The notes: generated from the sequence alone by a model not told the origin. DNA of 64,000 nucleotides from Anderseniella sp. (GCA_030626025.1 DAOUPT010000005.1:1-64000), one strand, 5' to 3'. Shown: positions 42,308-51,646, counted from the stretch's first letter. Translations and numbers: made by a program.

Positions 42308-43891
42308 GTGTCAGAACAAACAACAAGTGCCCCAACAGTTGAGGATTATCTCGATCCTCTTGCACTCCCTGAACTACAGGCGGATGCGAGCAAAGAATTA
42401 CATACCTTTGAAGCATCGCCTGCACATCAGGAAAAACTCGGCTTTCCGGGAGAGCTGGTTGATGACTGGCATGATGTCGCCATCAACAAGATGGGTGACT
42501 TGCTGACTAAATATCGCGGTTTTCGGGTTTTTCTGGATTCTTGTGTGAAATGTGGTGCCTGTACTGACAAATGTCACTACTTTATGGGTACGGGCGATCC
42601 CAAGAATATGCCGGTAGCCCGTCAAGATTTGCTGCGTTCAGTGTATCGCCGCTATTTTACCACTGCCGGTAAATATGTTCCCAAGCTGGTTGGTGCCAGA
42701 GATTTGACTGAAGATGTGTTGGGTGAATGGTATAATTATTTTCACCAGTGTTCACAGTGCCGTCGTTGTTCAGTTTACTGCCCTTATGGTATTGATACTG
42801 CTGAAATTTCCATGGCAGCGCGGGAAATTCTCGACACGGTTGGCAAAGGCCAGAAATACTGCAACGAAATTATCGGCAAGGTATACGATGTTGGCAACAA
42901 CCTTGGCTTTCCGACCCCGGCCCTGAAAGCGACGCTGGAAAGTTTTGAAGAAGACCTTGAAGAAGAAACCGGGCTGGAAATCAAATTGCCGATCGACGTC
43001 AAGGGTGCTGATATTCTGCTGGTAACGCCCAGTGCTGATTTTGTTGCTGAACCTCATATTGACGGCCTTTTAGGCTATGCAAAAGTATTCCATGCCACCG
43101 GTGCCAGTTGGACGCTTTCTTCGGTCGCTTCTGAAGCAGGCAATTTTGGCATGTTCATCGGTTCTTATGAAAACATGCGCAAGATTTCGCTTCGTATTCG
43201 CCAGGCAGCGCTTGAACTTGGTGTTAAGCGGATTGTTTTTGGTGAGTGCGGCCATGCCTGGCGGGTTGCTTATTCATTCCTGAACACGCTGGCCGGGCCG
43301 TTTGATTTCCTTGACCCACGCTATACTTCACCAATGCACATTTGCGAATACACCTGGGACCTGATCGAAAAGGGCGAACTTAAATTCGACAAGTCGCGCA
43401 ATGATAAATACCGGCTGACCTTCCATGACAGTTGTAACGTGGCCCGGGCCACCCGCATGGGTGACAAGCCCGGTGGTCAGTTTGAAATTCCACGCAATAT
43501 TCTTAAAGCAACCTGCAACCACTTCTATGACATGGCTGAAGACACCATCAAGGAAGGCACGGTTTGTTGCGGTGGCGGTGGCGGATTGCTGACCGATGAT
43601 TTGATGGATTTGCGGGTCAAAGGTGCCTCACCGCGCATGACCGCGCTACAAAATGTTCAAAAAGAGCACGGCGTTACTCACATGGCAGCGATCTGCGCGA
43701 TTTGTAAGTCGCAATTTGCCAAGGTTATGCCGAAATACGGATTTGAAATGGATAACATCTTGTCCGTTCATCAACTGGTTTCCAATGCCATCCTTCTGGA
43801 AGGCGCCAAAGACCCTGAAGATGACGACGATGATGATGACTGGATACCCCCAACACCGCCGCCGCGCCCACCGCGTGGGTCGGCAGCTTAA
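42308..43891 (+). CDS. dsrK: DsrK, HdrD-like iron-sulfur subunit of DsrMKJOP
   Basis: 527 residues from GTG 42308 after GAGG. Two 4Fe-4S sites come first (SCVKCGACTDKCH, C79-C89; then CSQCRRCSVYCPYG). CCG-type domains follow (FGECGHAWRV; CCGGGGGLL; AICAICKSQF), which in HdrD hold the unusual catalytic 4Fe-4S cluster that splits disulfides. It should oxidise or reduce the DsrC trisulfide/disulfide on the cytoplasmic face. The tail is unusual: a run of eight acidic residues then a proline-rich end (PPTPPPRPPRG). Confidence 0.94.
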   Translation: MSEQTTSAPTVEDYLDPLALPELQADASKELHTFEASPAHQEKLGFPGELVDDWHDVAINKMGDLLTKYRGFRVFLDSCVKCGACTDKCHYFMGTGDPKNMPVARQDLLRSVYRRYFTTAGKYVPKLVGARDLTEDVLGEWYNYFHQCSQCRRCSVYCPYGIDTAEISMAAREILDTVGKGQKYCNEIIGKVYDVGNNLGFPTPALKATLESFEEDLEEETGLEIKLPIDVKGADILLVTPSADFVAEPHIDGLLGYAKVFHATGASWTLSSVASEAGNFGMFIGSYENMRKISLRIRQAALELGVKRIVFGECGHAWRVAYSFLNTLAGPFDFLDPRYTSPMHICEYTWDLIEKGELKFDKSRNDKYRLTFHDSCNVARATRMGDKPGGQFEIPRNILKATCNHFYDMAEDTIKEGTVCCGGGGGLLTDDLMDLRVKGASPRMTALQNVQKEHGVTHMAAICAICKSQFAKVMPKYGFEMDNILSVHQLVSNAILLEGAKDPEDDDDDDDWIPPTPPPRPPRGSAA

Positions 43892-43903
43892 GGAGCTAGA
43901 ATA

Positions 43904-45850
43904 ATGAGCGAGTCAATCGACATAAAACATACAGTTTTGGCCTTTGAACCGGGCGCAACGCCCGATGATTGGGATCTGGAAGAAAAAATATTTCAGGCTG
44001 ACCATTCACACAAATGCCCGACCTATGTGCACAAGACACCTCCTTGTCAGGGTTCGTGCCCGTCAGGTCACGACATTCGCGGCTGGCTGTCCATTGCCCG
44101 TGGTATGGACAAACCACCGGTAGAAGGCATGAGCTGGCAGGAATATGCTTTTCAGCGCATGACTGCTGCCAACCCTTTCCCGGCCACTATGGGCCGTGTT
44201 TGCCCGGCTCCATGTGAAGATGGCTGTAACCGCAACGAAGTTGATGACTATGTTGGCATTAATGCGGTTGAGCAATATGTTGGCGACTTTGCCAATTCAA
44301 ACGATCTGAAACTGGCGCCAGCTGGTGCAGATACCGGTAAATCCATTGCTATTATTGGTGGTGGACCCGCTGGTCTGTCTGCTGCTTATTTCCTGCGTCT
44401 TGCAGGACATGGTGTTACTATTTTTGAATCAGCCAGCGAGCTTGGCGGCATGATGCGTTATGGTATTCCCGGTTACCGGACACCACGAAGCATGCTTGAT
44501 ACAGAAATCGGACGTGTGGTTGACATGGGCTGTACGATTAAACTCAACACCAAAGTTGGTGCTGATGTTAAGATCGAAGCGCTTGAAAATGATTTCGATG
44601 CGATTTTCTGGGCCATTGGCGCTCAAAACGGTCGTGGCCTGCCGATTGAAAGCTGGGACGGCACTGAGAATTGTATTAACGGTGTTGAATTCCTTGACGA
44701 CTTTAACAAAGGCAAGATGACTGACACGGTTAAAAACGTGGTGGTGATCGGTGGTGGTGATACCTCCATCGACGTGGCCTCTGTTGCCCGTCGGATTGGT
44801 CATATCGACAAAAAAGCTGAAAAAGAGCATCCCGAAGGTACAGTGATTGACTTTACCGCCCATGATGTTGCCGGTTCACTTGGCCGCCAAGGCATTAAAG
44901 CCACGCTGACGTCATTGTTCCCGATTGAAGACATGACTGCTGCCGAGCATGAGCGTGAAGATGCGTTGCGTGAAGGTATCGACATTCAAGGGTCTGTAAT
45001 GCCGCTTGAAGTTATCAAGGGTGATGATGGATTGGCCACTGGCCTTAAGGTTTGCGATTGTACCATGGACGGCATGCGTCCCGTTCCGACTGAAGGCACT
45101 GAGCGGATTATCGAAGCTGATCTGATTATTTCCGCCATTGGTCAATTCGGTGATTTCACCGGCATTGAAGCCATGGACAATGGCAAAGGCTTTGTTGATA
45201 CCGATGCCGGTTATTCGGTTAAAGGCAAAGACAAGCATTTTGCCGGTGGCGATATCATCCGCCCTCACCTGTTGACCACAGCTATCGGCCATGGCCGTAT
45301 CGCAGCAGACACCATTGGTCAGTTTCTTGAAGATGGCGAAGTGGCCAAGCGTCCCAAAGTGGATGTGCATCACTTCAATCTGCTCGAAGAACTGCACCAG
45401 CGCAGTAAAGACCCGGTGACCTATGATCATACACAAACCCGTGGTACTGATAATAGTGACTTTGCGATCCATAATTACGAAGACCGTGGTTCCGCGCAAA
45501 TCATCCCGCACGATGAATTGTTTAAAGGTCACTTTAAATATATCGCTCGCGCCCGTCGTGACGAAGTGCATATTGAAGGTGATAATGTTCTGGGTAACTT
45601 TGAAGAACGCATCGTTGCGTTGTCTGAAGAACAAGCCCAGCTTGAAGGCGAACGCTGCATGTCATGCGGCATGTGCTTTGAGTGTGATAATTGTGTGATT
45701 TTCTGTCCTCAGGATGCTGTATTCAAGGTCAAGAAAACCGATGCCACCTTAGGCCGTTATGTTGATACTGACTACACTAAGTGTATCGGTTGTCATATCT
45801 GTGCTGATGTATGTCCGACCGGCTACATCAAGATGGGTCTTGGTGAGTAA
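43904..45850 (+). CDS. dsrL: DsrL, NAD(P)-linked iron-sulfur flavoprotein
   Basis: 648 residues. An N-terminal GltD-type Fe-S region (CQGSCPSGHDIR; CPAPCEDGCNR) precedes the FAD site IIGGGPAGLSAAYFL (about residue 150), the NAD(P) site VVIGGGDTSIDVASVARR (about 280) and a C-terminal pair of 4Fe-4S motifs (CMSCGMCFECDNCVIFCP; CIGCHICADVCP). It takes electrons from DsrAB sulfite formation to NAD(P). Its presence marks an oxidative Dsr system when combined with dsrEFH. Confidence 0.94.
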   Translation: MSESIDIKHTVLAFEPGATPDDWDLEEKIFQADHSHKCPTYVHKTPPCQGSCPSGHDIRGWLSIARGMDKPPVEGMSWQEYAFQRMTAANPFPATMGRVCPAPCEDGCNRNEVDDYVGINAVEQYVGDFANSNDLKLAPAGADTGKSIAIIGGGPAGLSAAYFLRLAGHGVTIFESASELGGMMRYGIPGYRTPRSMLDTEIGRVVDMGCTIKLNTKVGADVKIEALENDFDAIFWAIGAQNGRGLPIESWDGTENCINGVEFLDDFNKGKMTDTVKNVVVIGGGDTSIDVASVARRIGHIDKKAEKEHPEGTVIDFTAHDVAGSLGRQGIKATLTSLFPIEDMTAAEHEREDALREGIDIQGSVMPLEVIKGDDGLATGLKVCDCTMDGMRPVPTEGTERIIEADLIISAIGQFGDFTGIEAMDNGKGFVDTDAGYSVKGKDKHFAGGDIIRPHLLTTAIGHGRIAADTIGQFLEDGEVAKRPKVDVHHFNLLEELHQRSKDPVTYDHTQTRGTDNSDFAIHNYEDRGSAQIIPHDELFKGHFKYIARARRDEVHIEGDNVLGNFEERIVALSEEQAQLEGERCMSCGMCFECDNCVIFCPQDAVFKVKKTDATLGRYVDTDYTKCIGCHICADVCPTGYIKMGLGE

Positions 45851-45883
45851 TCCGGGCAAGTAGGCATAGGGAGTAAGCAAACG

Positions 45884-46432
45884 ATGTTTGCAATTATGAA
45901 ACGGGTTTTATCAGTTGTGTTGTTTGCCAGCGTTTTTAGCCTTGCAAATGCCGCTGGCGCGCAGGAAAAAAATACTCCTGCTCACCCACGCGTATCGGGC
46001 CCGCAATTTACGCTGCCTGAAAGCACCGATAAATGCGTTCATGACTCTGATTATGCCAAAACCGGCAAATGTGTACGCGACACAGAATTTATGCGCCGCA
46101 ACCACATGAATTTGTTGAAGCACAAGCGCGACATCACAATGTATAAGGGCATTCGTTCCAAGCACAACAGCCTGCAAAATTGTATCAACTGTCACGTTAC
46201 CAAAGACGATGCGGGCAAAGCCATCAAGGTTTCCAACTCAAAACATTTCTGCGCATCATGCCATGAGTATGTTGCGGTGAAACTGGATTGTTTTGAATGT
46301 CACCGCTCGACACCCGATACGCCTGCCTCAACGGCCAGCATTCCAAAAATCCCTGCCCATGCCAACCTGCTGGCAAGTAATTCCAGCGAAGTAAAAGCAA
46401 TGGGCACTTTTCTTAAAGGTGTTGCACAATGA
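45884..46432 (+). CDS. dsrJ: DsrJ, triheme cytochrome c of DsrMKJOP
   Basis: 182 residues. The N terminus is a signal peptide or anchor (FAIMKRVLSVVLFASVFSLANA). Three heme sites: C100-IN-C-H104, C123-AS-C-H127 and C136-FE-C-H140. Cysteines outside the heme motifs, C51 and C63, are candidates for the rare heme-ligating cysteine known in DsrJ. GGGAG ten bases before ATG 45884 supports that start. It works in the periplasm and overlaps dsrO by ATGA. Confidence 0.94.
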   Translation: MFAIMKRVLSVVLFASVFSLANAAGAQEKNTPAHPRVSGPQFTLPESTDKCVHDSDYAKTGKCVRDTEFMRRNHMNLLKHKRDITMYKGIRSKHNSLQNCINCHVTKDDAGKAIKVSNSKHFCASCHEYVAVKLDCFECHRSTPDTPASTASIPKIPAHANLLASNSSEVKAMGTFLKGVAQ

Positions 46433-47196
46433 GCGATGTTTCACTGAAAGAAGCTTATATCGATAAAACCCGCCGCGACTTTTTGAAAAAAGCCGGGGCT
46501 GGCGTGACAACTTTGGCATTGGCCTCAGGTGTTACACTGATGGCGTATCCTGAACCTGCATTGGCGCGCAAGCAGGAAGAAATGGTTGATCCTTCCCAAC
46601 GTTGGGGCCTGTTGATTGACGTTAACAAGTGCACCGAGGATTGCGATGCGTGTGTCACTGCCTGTTCTGTAGAGAACGGCTGGAAGCTTGATGGCAATCC
46701 GGCGGTGGACGCCCAGTGGATTCGCAAACTGAAAATCAAAAACCCGCGTAGCGGGCATGAACAGACGTTTCCGGTGATGTGCCAGCACTGTGCCAAGCCA
46801 CCCTGTGTGGATGTTTGTCCCACAGGAGCTTCGTTCAAGCGGGCAGATGGTATTGTGCTGGTTGACAAGCATATCTGCATCGGCTGCCGCTATTGCATGA
46901 TGGCTTGTCCTTACAAAGCCCGTTCCTTTGTTCACGAGCCTTTGGAAGAGCAAAAATCACATGCGCCGCGGGGCAAGGGTACGGTTGAAAGCTGTACGCT
47001 TTGTGTGCACCGAGTTGATCGTGGTGATAAACCAGCTTGCGTTGAAAAATGTGCCAGTGATGGACATGGCGCATTGATCTTTGGTGATCTCAACGATGAC
47101 AACAGTGAAATTTCAAAACGCATTGCAACCTATGCAACCAAACAAATTCGCGCAGATCTCGGTCTTGATACCGGTGTGCGCTATCAGAACCTTTAA
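46429..47196 (+). CDS. dsrO: DsrO, periplasmic iron-sulfur subunit of DsrMKJOP
   Basis: 255 residues. A Tat signal is present (TRRDFLKKAGAGVTTLALAS, twin arginine at 15-16). Ferredoxin-type cluster motifs follow: KCTEDCDACVTAC, CQHCAKPPCVDVCP, CIGCRYCMMACPYKAR and ESCTLCVHRVDRGDKPACVEKC, giving four 4Fe-4S sites like HybA/NrfC. It transfers electrons between DsrJ and the membrane protein DsrP. Confidence 0.94.
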   Translation: MSDVSLKEAYIDKTRRDFLKKAGAGVTTLALASGVTLMAYPEPALARKQEEMVDPSQRWGLLIDVNKCTEDCDACVTACSVENGWKLDGNPAVDAQWIRKLKIKNPRSGHEQTFPVMCQHCAKPPCVDVCPTGASFKRADGIVLVDKHICIGCRYCMMACPYKARSFVHEPLEEQKSHAPRGKGTVESCTLCVHRVDRGDKPACVEKCASDGHGALIFGDLNDDNSEISKRIATYATKQIRADLGLDTGVRYQNL

Positions 47197-47207
47197 GAGG
47201 CAGGCAC

Positions 47208-48428
47208 ATGGCCAAACAACGCATCACCTATTCGCAAATCGGTACAGGCACCGGGTTTTATAGCGTTCTGGCTCTGCTTGGCGCCTTTATCGCGGCAGGC
47301 GCTGCGGCCTTTTTATATGTCGAGCATCACGGTCATATCGTTACCGGCATGACCAACCAGATTGTCTGGGGTATACCACATGTGTTTGCGATTTTCCTGA
47401 TTGTAGCGGCCTCGGGCGCGCTTAATGTGGCCTCCATTGGCTCGGTGTTCAACAAAACCGCTTACAAGCCACTATCACGCATGTCAGGCGTTCTGGCGAT
47501 GGCTCTGCTGGCTGGTGGATTGGCGGTTCTGCTGCTTGATCTTGGTCGTCCGGACCGGATGATCGTTGCCATCACAACTTACAATTTCAAATCGATTTTT
47601 GCCTGGAACATCATTTTGTATTCCGGTTTTATGGCCATTGTCGGGGCTTACCTCTATGTGCAGATGGCTAAAGGTCTGGATAAATACAAAAAACCGATGG
47701 GTATAGCTGCCTTTATCTGGCGTCTGGCGCTGACAACTGGTACCGGCTCAATTTTTGGCTGGCTGGTGGCCCGTCAGGGTTATGATGCTGCGATCATGGC
47801 TCCCCTGTTTATTGCCATGTCCCTGTCCTTTGGCATGGCCTGTTTTATTCTGGTGGTTAAATACACCGGCAAAGCAACAGAGCGTCCGCTGGGCACTCAA
47901 ATGACCTGGCGCATGGGGCGTCTTATGGGTGTTATGGCCGCTGCGGTTTTGTACTTCACCACGGTTCGCCATCTTGGCAATCTTTATGCGGCTGAGCATG
48001 CTGATGTTGAGCAATTCATTTTGTTTGGCGGTAATGTCTACAGCAAGCTGTTCTGGATCGGGCAAGTTCTGATTGGTGGCATCGTACCGCTGGCGCTGGT
48101 ATTTACACCGCATCGCGGCGAGAGTTCATCACGGGTAACACTGGCAGCCCTGCTGATTATCCTCGGCGGTTTTGCCCAGCTTTATGTGATTATTGTTGGT
48201 GGTCAGGCGTTCCCGCTGATCATGTTCCCCGGCATGGAGGTTTCCAGCTCCTTCCAGGACGGTGTTGTTGGCACCTATGTTCCAAGCCTGCCTGAGTTTG
48301 CTCTTGGTCTTGGCGGTGTTGCCATCGCGATGTTAATTACCGTGTTTGCAACGATGACATTCAAACTGCTGCCCAAAGATATTTCTGACGCAGCCCTTGA
48401 CCCACATCTGGCTGCAAAGGCAAAGTAA
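47208..48428 (+). CDS. dsrP: DsrP, NrfD-like membrane subunit of DsrMKJOP
   Basis: 406 residues with about ten hydrophobic segments. NrfD/PsrC family features include the early VWGIPHVFAIFLIVAASGALN and the LLDLGRPDRM patch, which lines the quinone site. It exchanges electrons with the quinone pool together with DsrO and DsrJ. The start lies 11 bases after dsrO with GAGGCAGG upstream. It is the last gene of the M-K-L-J-O-P block. Confidence 0.94.
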   Translation: MAKQRITYSQIGTGTGFYSVLALLGAFIAAGAAAFLYVEHHGHIVTGMTNQIVWGIPHVFAIFLIVAASGALNVASIGSVFNKTAYKPLSRMSGVLAMALLAGGLAVLLLDLGRPDRMIVAITTYNFKSIFAWNIILYSGFMAIVGAYLYVQMAKGLDKYKKPMGIAAFIWRLALTTGTGSIFGWLVARQGYDAAIMAPLFIAMSLSFGMACFILVVKYTGKATERPLGTQMTWRMGRLMGVMAAAVLYFTTVRHLGNLYAAEHADVEQFILFGGNVYSKLFWIGQVLIGGIVPLALVFTPHRGESSSRVTLAALLIILGGFAQLYVIIVGGQAFPLIMFPGMEVSSSFQDGVVGTYVPSLPEFALGLGGVAIAMLITVFATMTFKLLPKDISDAALDPHLAAKAK

Positions 48429-48449
48429 GTTTTATTTCGCTCACGCAAA

Positions 48450-48562
48450 TTGCGCAAAGCGCAATGCTCCATCATGCTGGAAGCATGTCTTCGACATGAC
48501 GGGGCGACGCAGTGGCGTCGGGCTGCAGTCGCAGCCTGCCGTTTCAGTTAAAATGTGAAACG
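48450..48562 (+). repeat. Chain of six small hairpins after dsrP
   Basis: Six perfect 6-bp inverted repeats follow each other: TTGCGC/GCGCAA (48450-48464), CATGCT/AGCATG (48473-48487), CATGTC/GACATG (48484-48498), CGACGC/GCGTCG (48505-48520), GGCTGC/GCAGCC (48521-48536) and CGTTTC/GAAACG (48540-48562). Loops are 3-4 bases except the last (11). The second and third share the bases CATG (48484-48487), so they exclude each other. It lies between dsrP and the transferase gene. Confidence 0.75.
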
Positions 48563-48594
48563 GGTTCGTTTCCTCAAACTTTTGGTGGCTTTTT

Positions 48595-49599
48595 ATGCAA
48601 GAACAACATCCGTTTTCCAAATTCATTGCCATTCTGGCGCGTGGCAAGACCAAACAGCGCCATCTGACGCTGGATGAAGCTGAAGAAGCCATGGCGATGC
48701 TGGTGGCTGGCAAAACAGAGCCTGAACAAATGGGCGCGTTTTTGATGCTACAACGGTTGATGGAAGAAACCTCGGAAGAAATTGCCGGTTTCACCCTTGG
48801 CTCACGTCAGGCAATGCAATTTCCCGCTGATATGCCTGGCGTGGATGTCGATTGGTCATCATATGCCGGCAAAAAGCGTCAGTTACCGTGGTTTATCCTG
48901 TCGGCACTGGTATTGGCTCGCAATGGCCATAAAGTTTTCATGCATGGTACTGAGGGCCATACGCCGGGCCGGGTTTATACCCGCGAATGTCTCGGCGCAC
49001 TGGGTATTCCTGTTGCTGACAGCTATGAAGCGGCTGCTAGTCATATCCGCACCAGCAATTTTGCCTATATGCCGCTTGAGGTGATTAGCCAGCGTTTGCG
49101 CGAAATGATCAATTTACGGCCAATATTAGGCTTACGCTCACCGGTTCACTCGTTCACCCGCATGCTTAATCCGTTCAAGGCTCCGGTGATGCTCAACGGC
49201 ATCTTCCATCGCGGCTTTATGGATATTCACGCTGGTGCGGCTGTTTTGCTCGAGCAACCTCATATGTGTGTGTTTCGCGGTGAAGGCGGTGAGCCTGAGC
49301 GGCGTCCGGGTAAAACCTGTGAGGTGTGGAGCGTCCATGACGGTAAAATCAGCGAAGAACGCTGGCCTGCTATTCTTAACGACCCGCGCCAATCGCCCGA
49401 TGAAGACATGAATATCGATGATCTGGCCGCCATCTGGCATGGCACCCAGGAAAATGAATACGCCGAAGCAGCTGTTTGCGGCACTTTGGCCATCGCCCTG
49501 CGGACCATGCAGTTGGCCGACAGCATTGAGCAGGCCGAAGCCATGTCACGCGAGATGTGGAACGGGCGGGACAAAGCAACCGTTCCGGCAGCAGCGTAG
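48595..49599 (+). CDS. TrpD2/YbiB-like glycosyl(phosphoribosyl)transferase family
   Basis: 334 residues resembling anthranilate phosphoribosyltransferase: an N-terminal helical domain (LTLDEAEEAMAMLVAGKTEPEQMGAFLMLQRL) and a core with HGTEGHTPGRVYTRE. The phosphoribosyl-diphosphate signature of true TrpD is altered (YAGKKRQLPW where GTGGD is usual), typical of TrpD2/YbiB proteins, which bind nucleic acids or act on unknown acceptors. It is followed by dsrN after five bases, so it is likely part of the same process. A role in cofactor modification is inference. Confidence 0.72.
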   Translation: MQEQHPFSKFIAILARGKTKQRHLTLDEAEEAMAMLVAGKTEPEQMGAFLMLQRLMEETSEEIAGFTLGSRQAMQFPADMPGVDVDWSSYAGKKRQLPWFILSALVLARNGHKVFMHGTEGHTPGRVYTRECLGALGIPVADSYEAAASHIRTSNFAYMPLEVISQRLREMINLRPILGLRSPVHSFTRMLNPFKAPVMLNGIFHRGFMDIHAGAAVLLEQPHMCVFRGEGGEPERRPGKTCEVWSVHDGKISEERWPAILNDPRQSPDEDMNIDDLAAIWHGTQENEYAEAAVCGTLAIALRTMQLADSIEQAEAMSREMWNGRDKATVPAAA

Positions 49600-49604
49600 T
49601 CACG

Positions 49605-50978
49605 ATGGCAAAGGCCATCCCCCACATCCTGATTGCCGCTGCGCGCAAATCATCGGGCAAGACATCGTTTTCCCTTGGTCTTGCCCGCGCCCTCACCCGT
49701 CGCGGCATGAACGTGCAGACCTTTAAAAAAGGGCCTGATTATATCGACCCGTTGTGGATGGAACAGGCCTCGGGACGGCCCTGCTATAATCTTGATTTCA
49801 ACACCATGAGCGGTGATGAAATTCTCACCACTTTCCGGCAGAACCTGACCGGCGCCGATATCGCCATTATTGAAACCAACAAGGGTTTGTTTGACGGGCT
49901 GGATGTGGAAGGCAAAGACTCCAATGCGGCGCTGGCCAAGCTGCTTGGCAGTCCGGTTATTCTGGTGCTCGATACGGTTGGAATGACCCGTGGCATCGCC
50001 CCGCTGCTGCACGGCTACCAGACCTTTGACGATGAGATCAATATCGCTGGCGTGGTGCTTAATAAAACCGGCGGGCCGCGCCATGAGGGCAAGCTGATTG
50101 CCGCGATCGATCACTATAACAAATTGACAGTGCTCGGTGCCCTGCCCCGCGATGACGCGCTGGTGGTTGACGAACGGCATCTGGGCCTGACCACACCGGG
50201 CGAAGTTTCGACCACCGCGCCGGTGATCGATGCGCTGGCCGATGCGGTTGAACAGCAGGTTGATCTTGACGGGGTGATTGCCATTGCCCAAAGCGCTGCA
50301 ATTGAACCGCTGGCAAAATCGGTGACAGATTTTAACAGTGGTGATGTGACCATCGGCATCCCGCGCGATACTGCTTTCGGGTTCTATTACCCCGATGATC
50401 TGGAAACGCTGTCCAATGCCGGGGCGAAGCTAAAGTTCTTTAATGCCCTTGAAGATCAGCAATTACCTGATGTGGATGGTCTTTTTATCGGCGGCGGGTT
50501 TCCGGAAACTAACATGGAAAGGTTGAGTCAAAACAGTGCGCTACGCGAGCAGATTAAGAGTTTGATTCAAGCTGGCCTGCCAACTTATGCCGAATGTGGC
50601 GGGTTAATGTATTTATGCGAGAAAATTATCTGGGGTGATCGCTCTTGTGACATGGTTGGGGTCATTCCGGCAAATGCTGTGATGAACCAGCGCCCGCAAG
50701 GTCGCGGCTTTGCCCGGTTAAAAGCGACGGCAGATGCGCCCTGGACCAGTGGAGAATTTGCCGTCCACGAATTTCATTACGCCAGCCTTGAAGGCCTGTC
50801 CGATGATTTAACCTACGCCTATGAAGTCACCCGTGGCCATGGCATTGACGGTAAGCGTGACGGTATTGTGATGAAAAATATGCTGGCAAATTTTTGCCAT
50901 TTGCGCCACACTGATGCAAACCGGTGGGCCGAGAACTTCATAGCCTTTGTTCGCCGTATAAAAAATGACATGACATAA
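49605..50978 (+). CDS. dsrN: DsrN, siroheme amidase (cobyrinate a,c-diamide synthase family)
   Basis: 458 residues. The N-terminal CobB/CbiA P-loop domain has LIAAARKSSGKTSFSLG (residues 8-24) and KKGPDYIDPLW; the C-terminal glutaminase domain has its nucleophile cysteine in YAECGGLMYL and a histidine in EFHYASL. In Dsr systems this enzyme amidates siroheme with glutamine and ATP to the siroamide found in DsrAB. The start at 49605 is preferred over an upstream in-frame one at 49557 inside the previous gene. Adjacent to the TrpD2-like gene and to a 4Fe-4S protein. Confidence 0.9.
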   Translation: MAKAIPHILIAAARKSSGKTSFSLGLARALTRRGMNVQTFKKGPDYIDPLWMEQASGRPCYNLDFNTMSGDEILTTFRQNLTGADIAIIETNKGLFDGLDVEGKDSNAALAKLLGSPVILVLDTVGMTRGIAPLLHGYQTFDDEINIAGVVLNKTGGPRHEGKLIAAIDHYNKLTVLGALPRDDALVVDERHLGLTTPGEVSTTAPVIDALADAVEQQVDLDGVIAIAQSAAIEPLAKSVTDFNSGDVTIGIPRDTAFGFYYPDDLETLSNAGAKLKFFNALEDQQLPDVDGLFIGGGFPETNMERLSQNSALREQIKSLIQAGLPTYAECGGLMYLCEKIIWGDRSCDMVGVIPANAVMNQRPQGRGFARLKATADAPWTSGEFAVHEFHYASLEGLSDDLTYAYEVTRGHGIDGKRDGIVMKNMLANFCHLRHTDANRWAENFIAFVRRIKNDMT

Positions 50979-50998
50979 AACGGCAAAGAGTAACTCAA

Positions 50999-51646
50999 GT
51001 GATCGAAGAAAAATTCTCGCCCTACGGCTTTAAAGCCCTAGGTGTATTTACCATTGAAGCAGAAGACAAGGTGCCAGTTGAAGGCGGCGTGAGCGCTGTA
51101 TTGATTGGCAATTATGGCGGCGAAATGTTCGACCGCTATGCGGCTGAACGTGACCCCTTGACCCAGACTATGGACGAATGGACGGAGCAGGTCATAGAGC
51201 CTATTGCAGCTAAATTAAACGCCACTGCACTCTACCCGTTTTCCAGGCCCGCATTGCCGTTTCAAAAATGGGCCAGACGGGCCAAAGCCGGGCGCCAGTC
51301 GCCGCTTGGTTTAAACATACATCCGGTCTATGGCATGTGGCACGGCTACCGGGCTTTTCTGATCTTTGACCGCGCGGTCGAGTTGGACATTCCACCGGGT
51401 GATGAGCACCCCTGTTTTGGCTGTGAAGATACCCCATGCCTGACCGCCTGCCCGGTTGAGGCTTTTGACGGGGTTCAGTACGATGTTGAAAAATGTGGCG
51501 CTTACCTGATGAAGGTTTCTTCGATGGATTGCCACAACAAAGGCTGCGGCTCACGGCTGGCTTGTCCGGTTGGAACCGATTACAAATATACCGCCAAACA
51601 GATGCAGTTCCACATGACGGCGTTTTCTAATTCTGTTTGGAAGTGA
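50999..51646 (+). CDS. 4Fe-4S protein with QueG-like cluster domain
   Basis: 215 residues from a GTG start. The C-terminal part carries cysteines HPCFGCEDTPCLTACPVEAF, then KCGAYLMK, DCHNKGCGSRLACPVG, similar to the two-cluster region of epoxyqueuosine reductase and reductive-dehalogenase-like proteins. The N-terminal 140 residues lack a recognised cofactor site (LIGNYGGEMFDRYAAERD, then NIHPVYGMWHGYRAF). It ends the plus-strand dsr-linked unit, 20 bases after dsrN. An electron-transfer role in siroheme or sulfur metabolism is plausible but not shown. Confidence 0.7.
   Translation: MIEEKFSPYGFKALGVFTIEAEDKVPVEGGVSAVLIGNYGGEMFDRYAAERDPLTQTMDEWTEQVIEPIAAKLNATALYPFSRPALPFQKWARRAKAGRQSPLGLNIHPVYGMWHGYRAFLIFDRAVELDIPPGDEHPCFGCEDTPCLTACPVEAFDGVQYDVEKCGAYLMKVSSMDCHNKGCGSRLACPVGTDYKYTAKQMQFHMTAFSNSVWK

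Noticed and set aside
44912-45634. 240-codon minus-strand frame within dsrL
   Set aside because: Antisense to a clear DsrL; composition is that of a shadow frame.
37258-48428. Interpretation as a sulfate-reducing Dsr system
   Set aside because: dsrEFH and dsrL are present and dsrD is absent, which fits the oxidative type; no sat or apr genes are in the window to argue otherwise.
48450-48562. CRISPR-like array after dsrP
   Set aside because: The hairpins differ in sequence; there are no direct repeats or spacers and no cas genes.
49650-50291. 213-codon minus-strand frame within dsrN
   Set aside because: Antisense to intact DsrN motifs.
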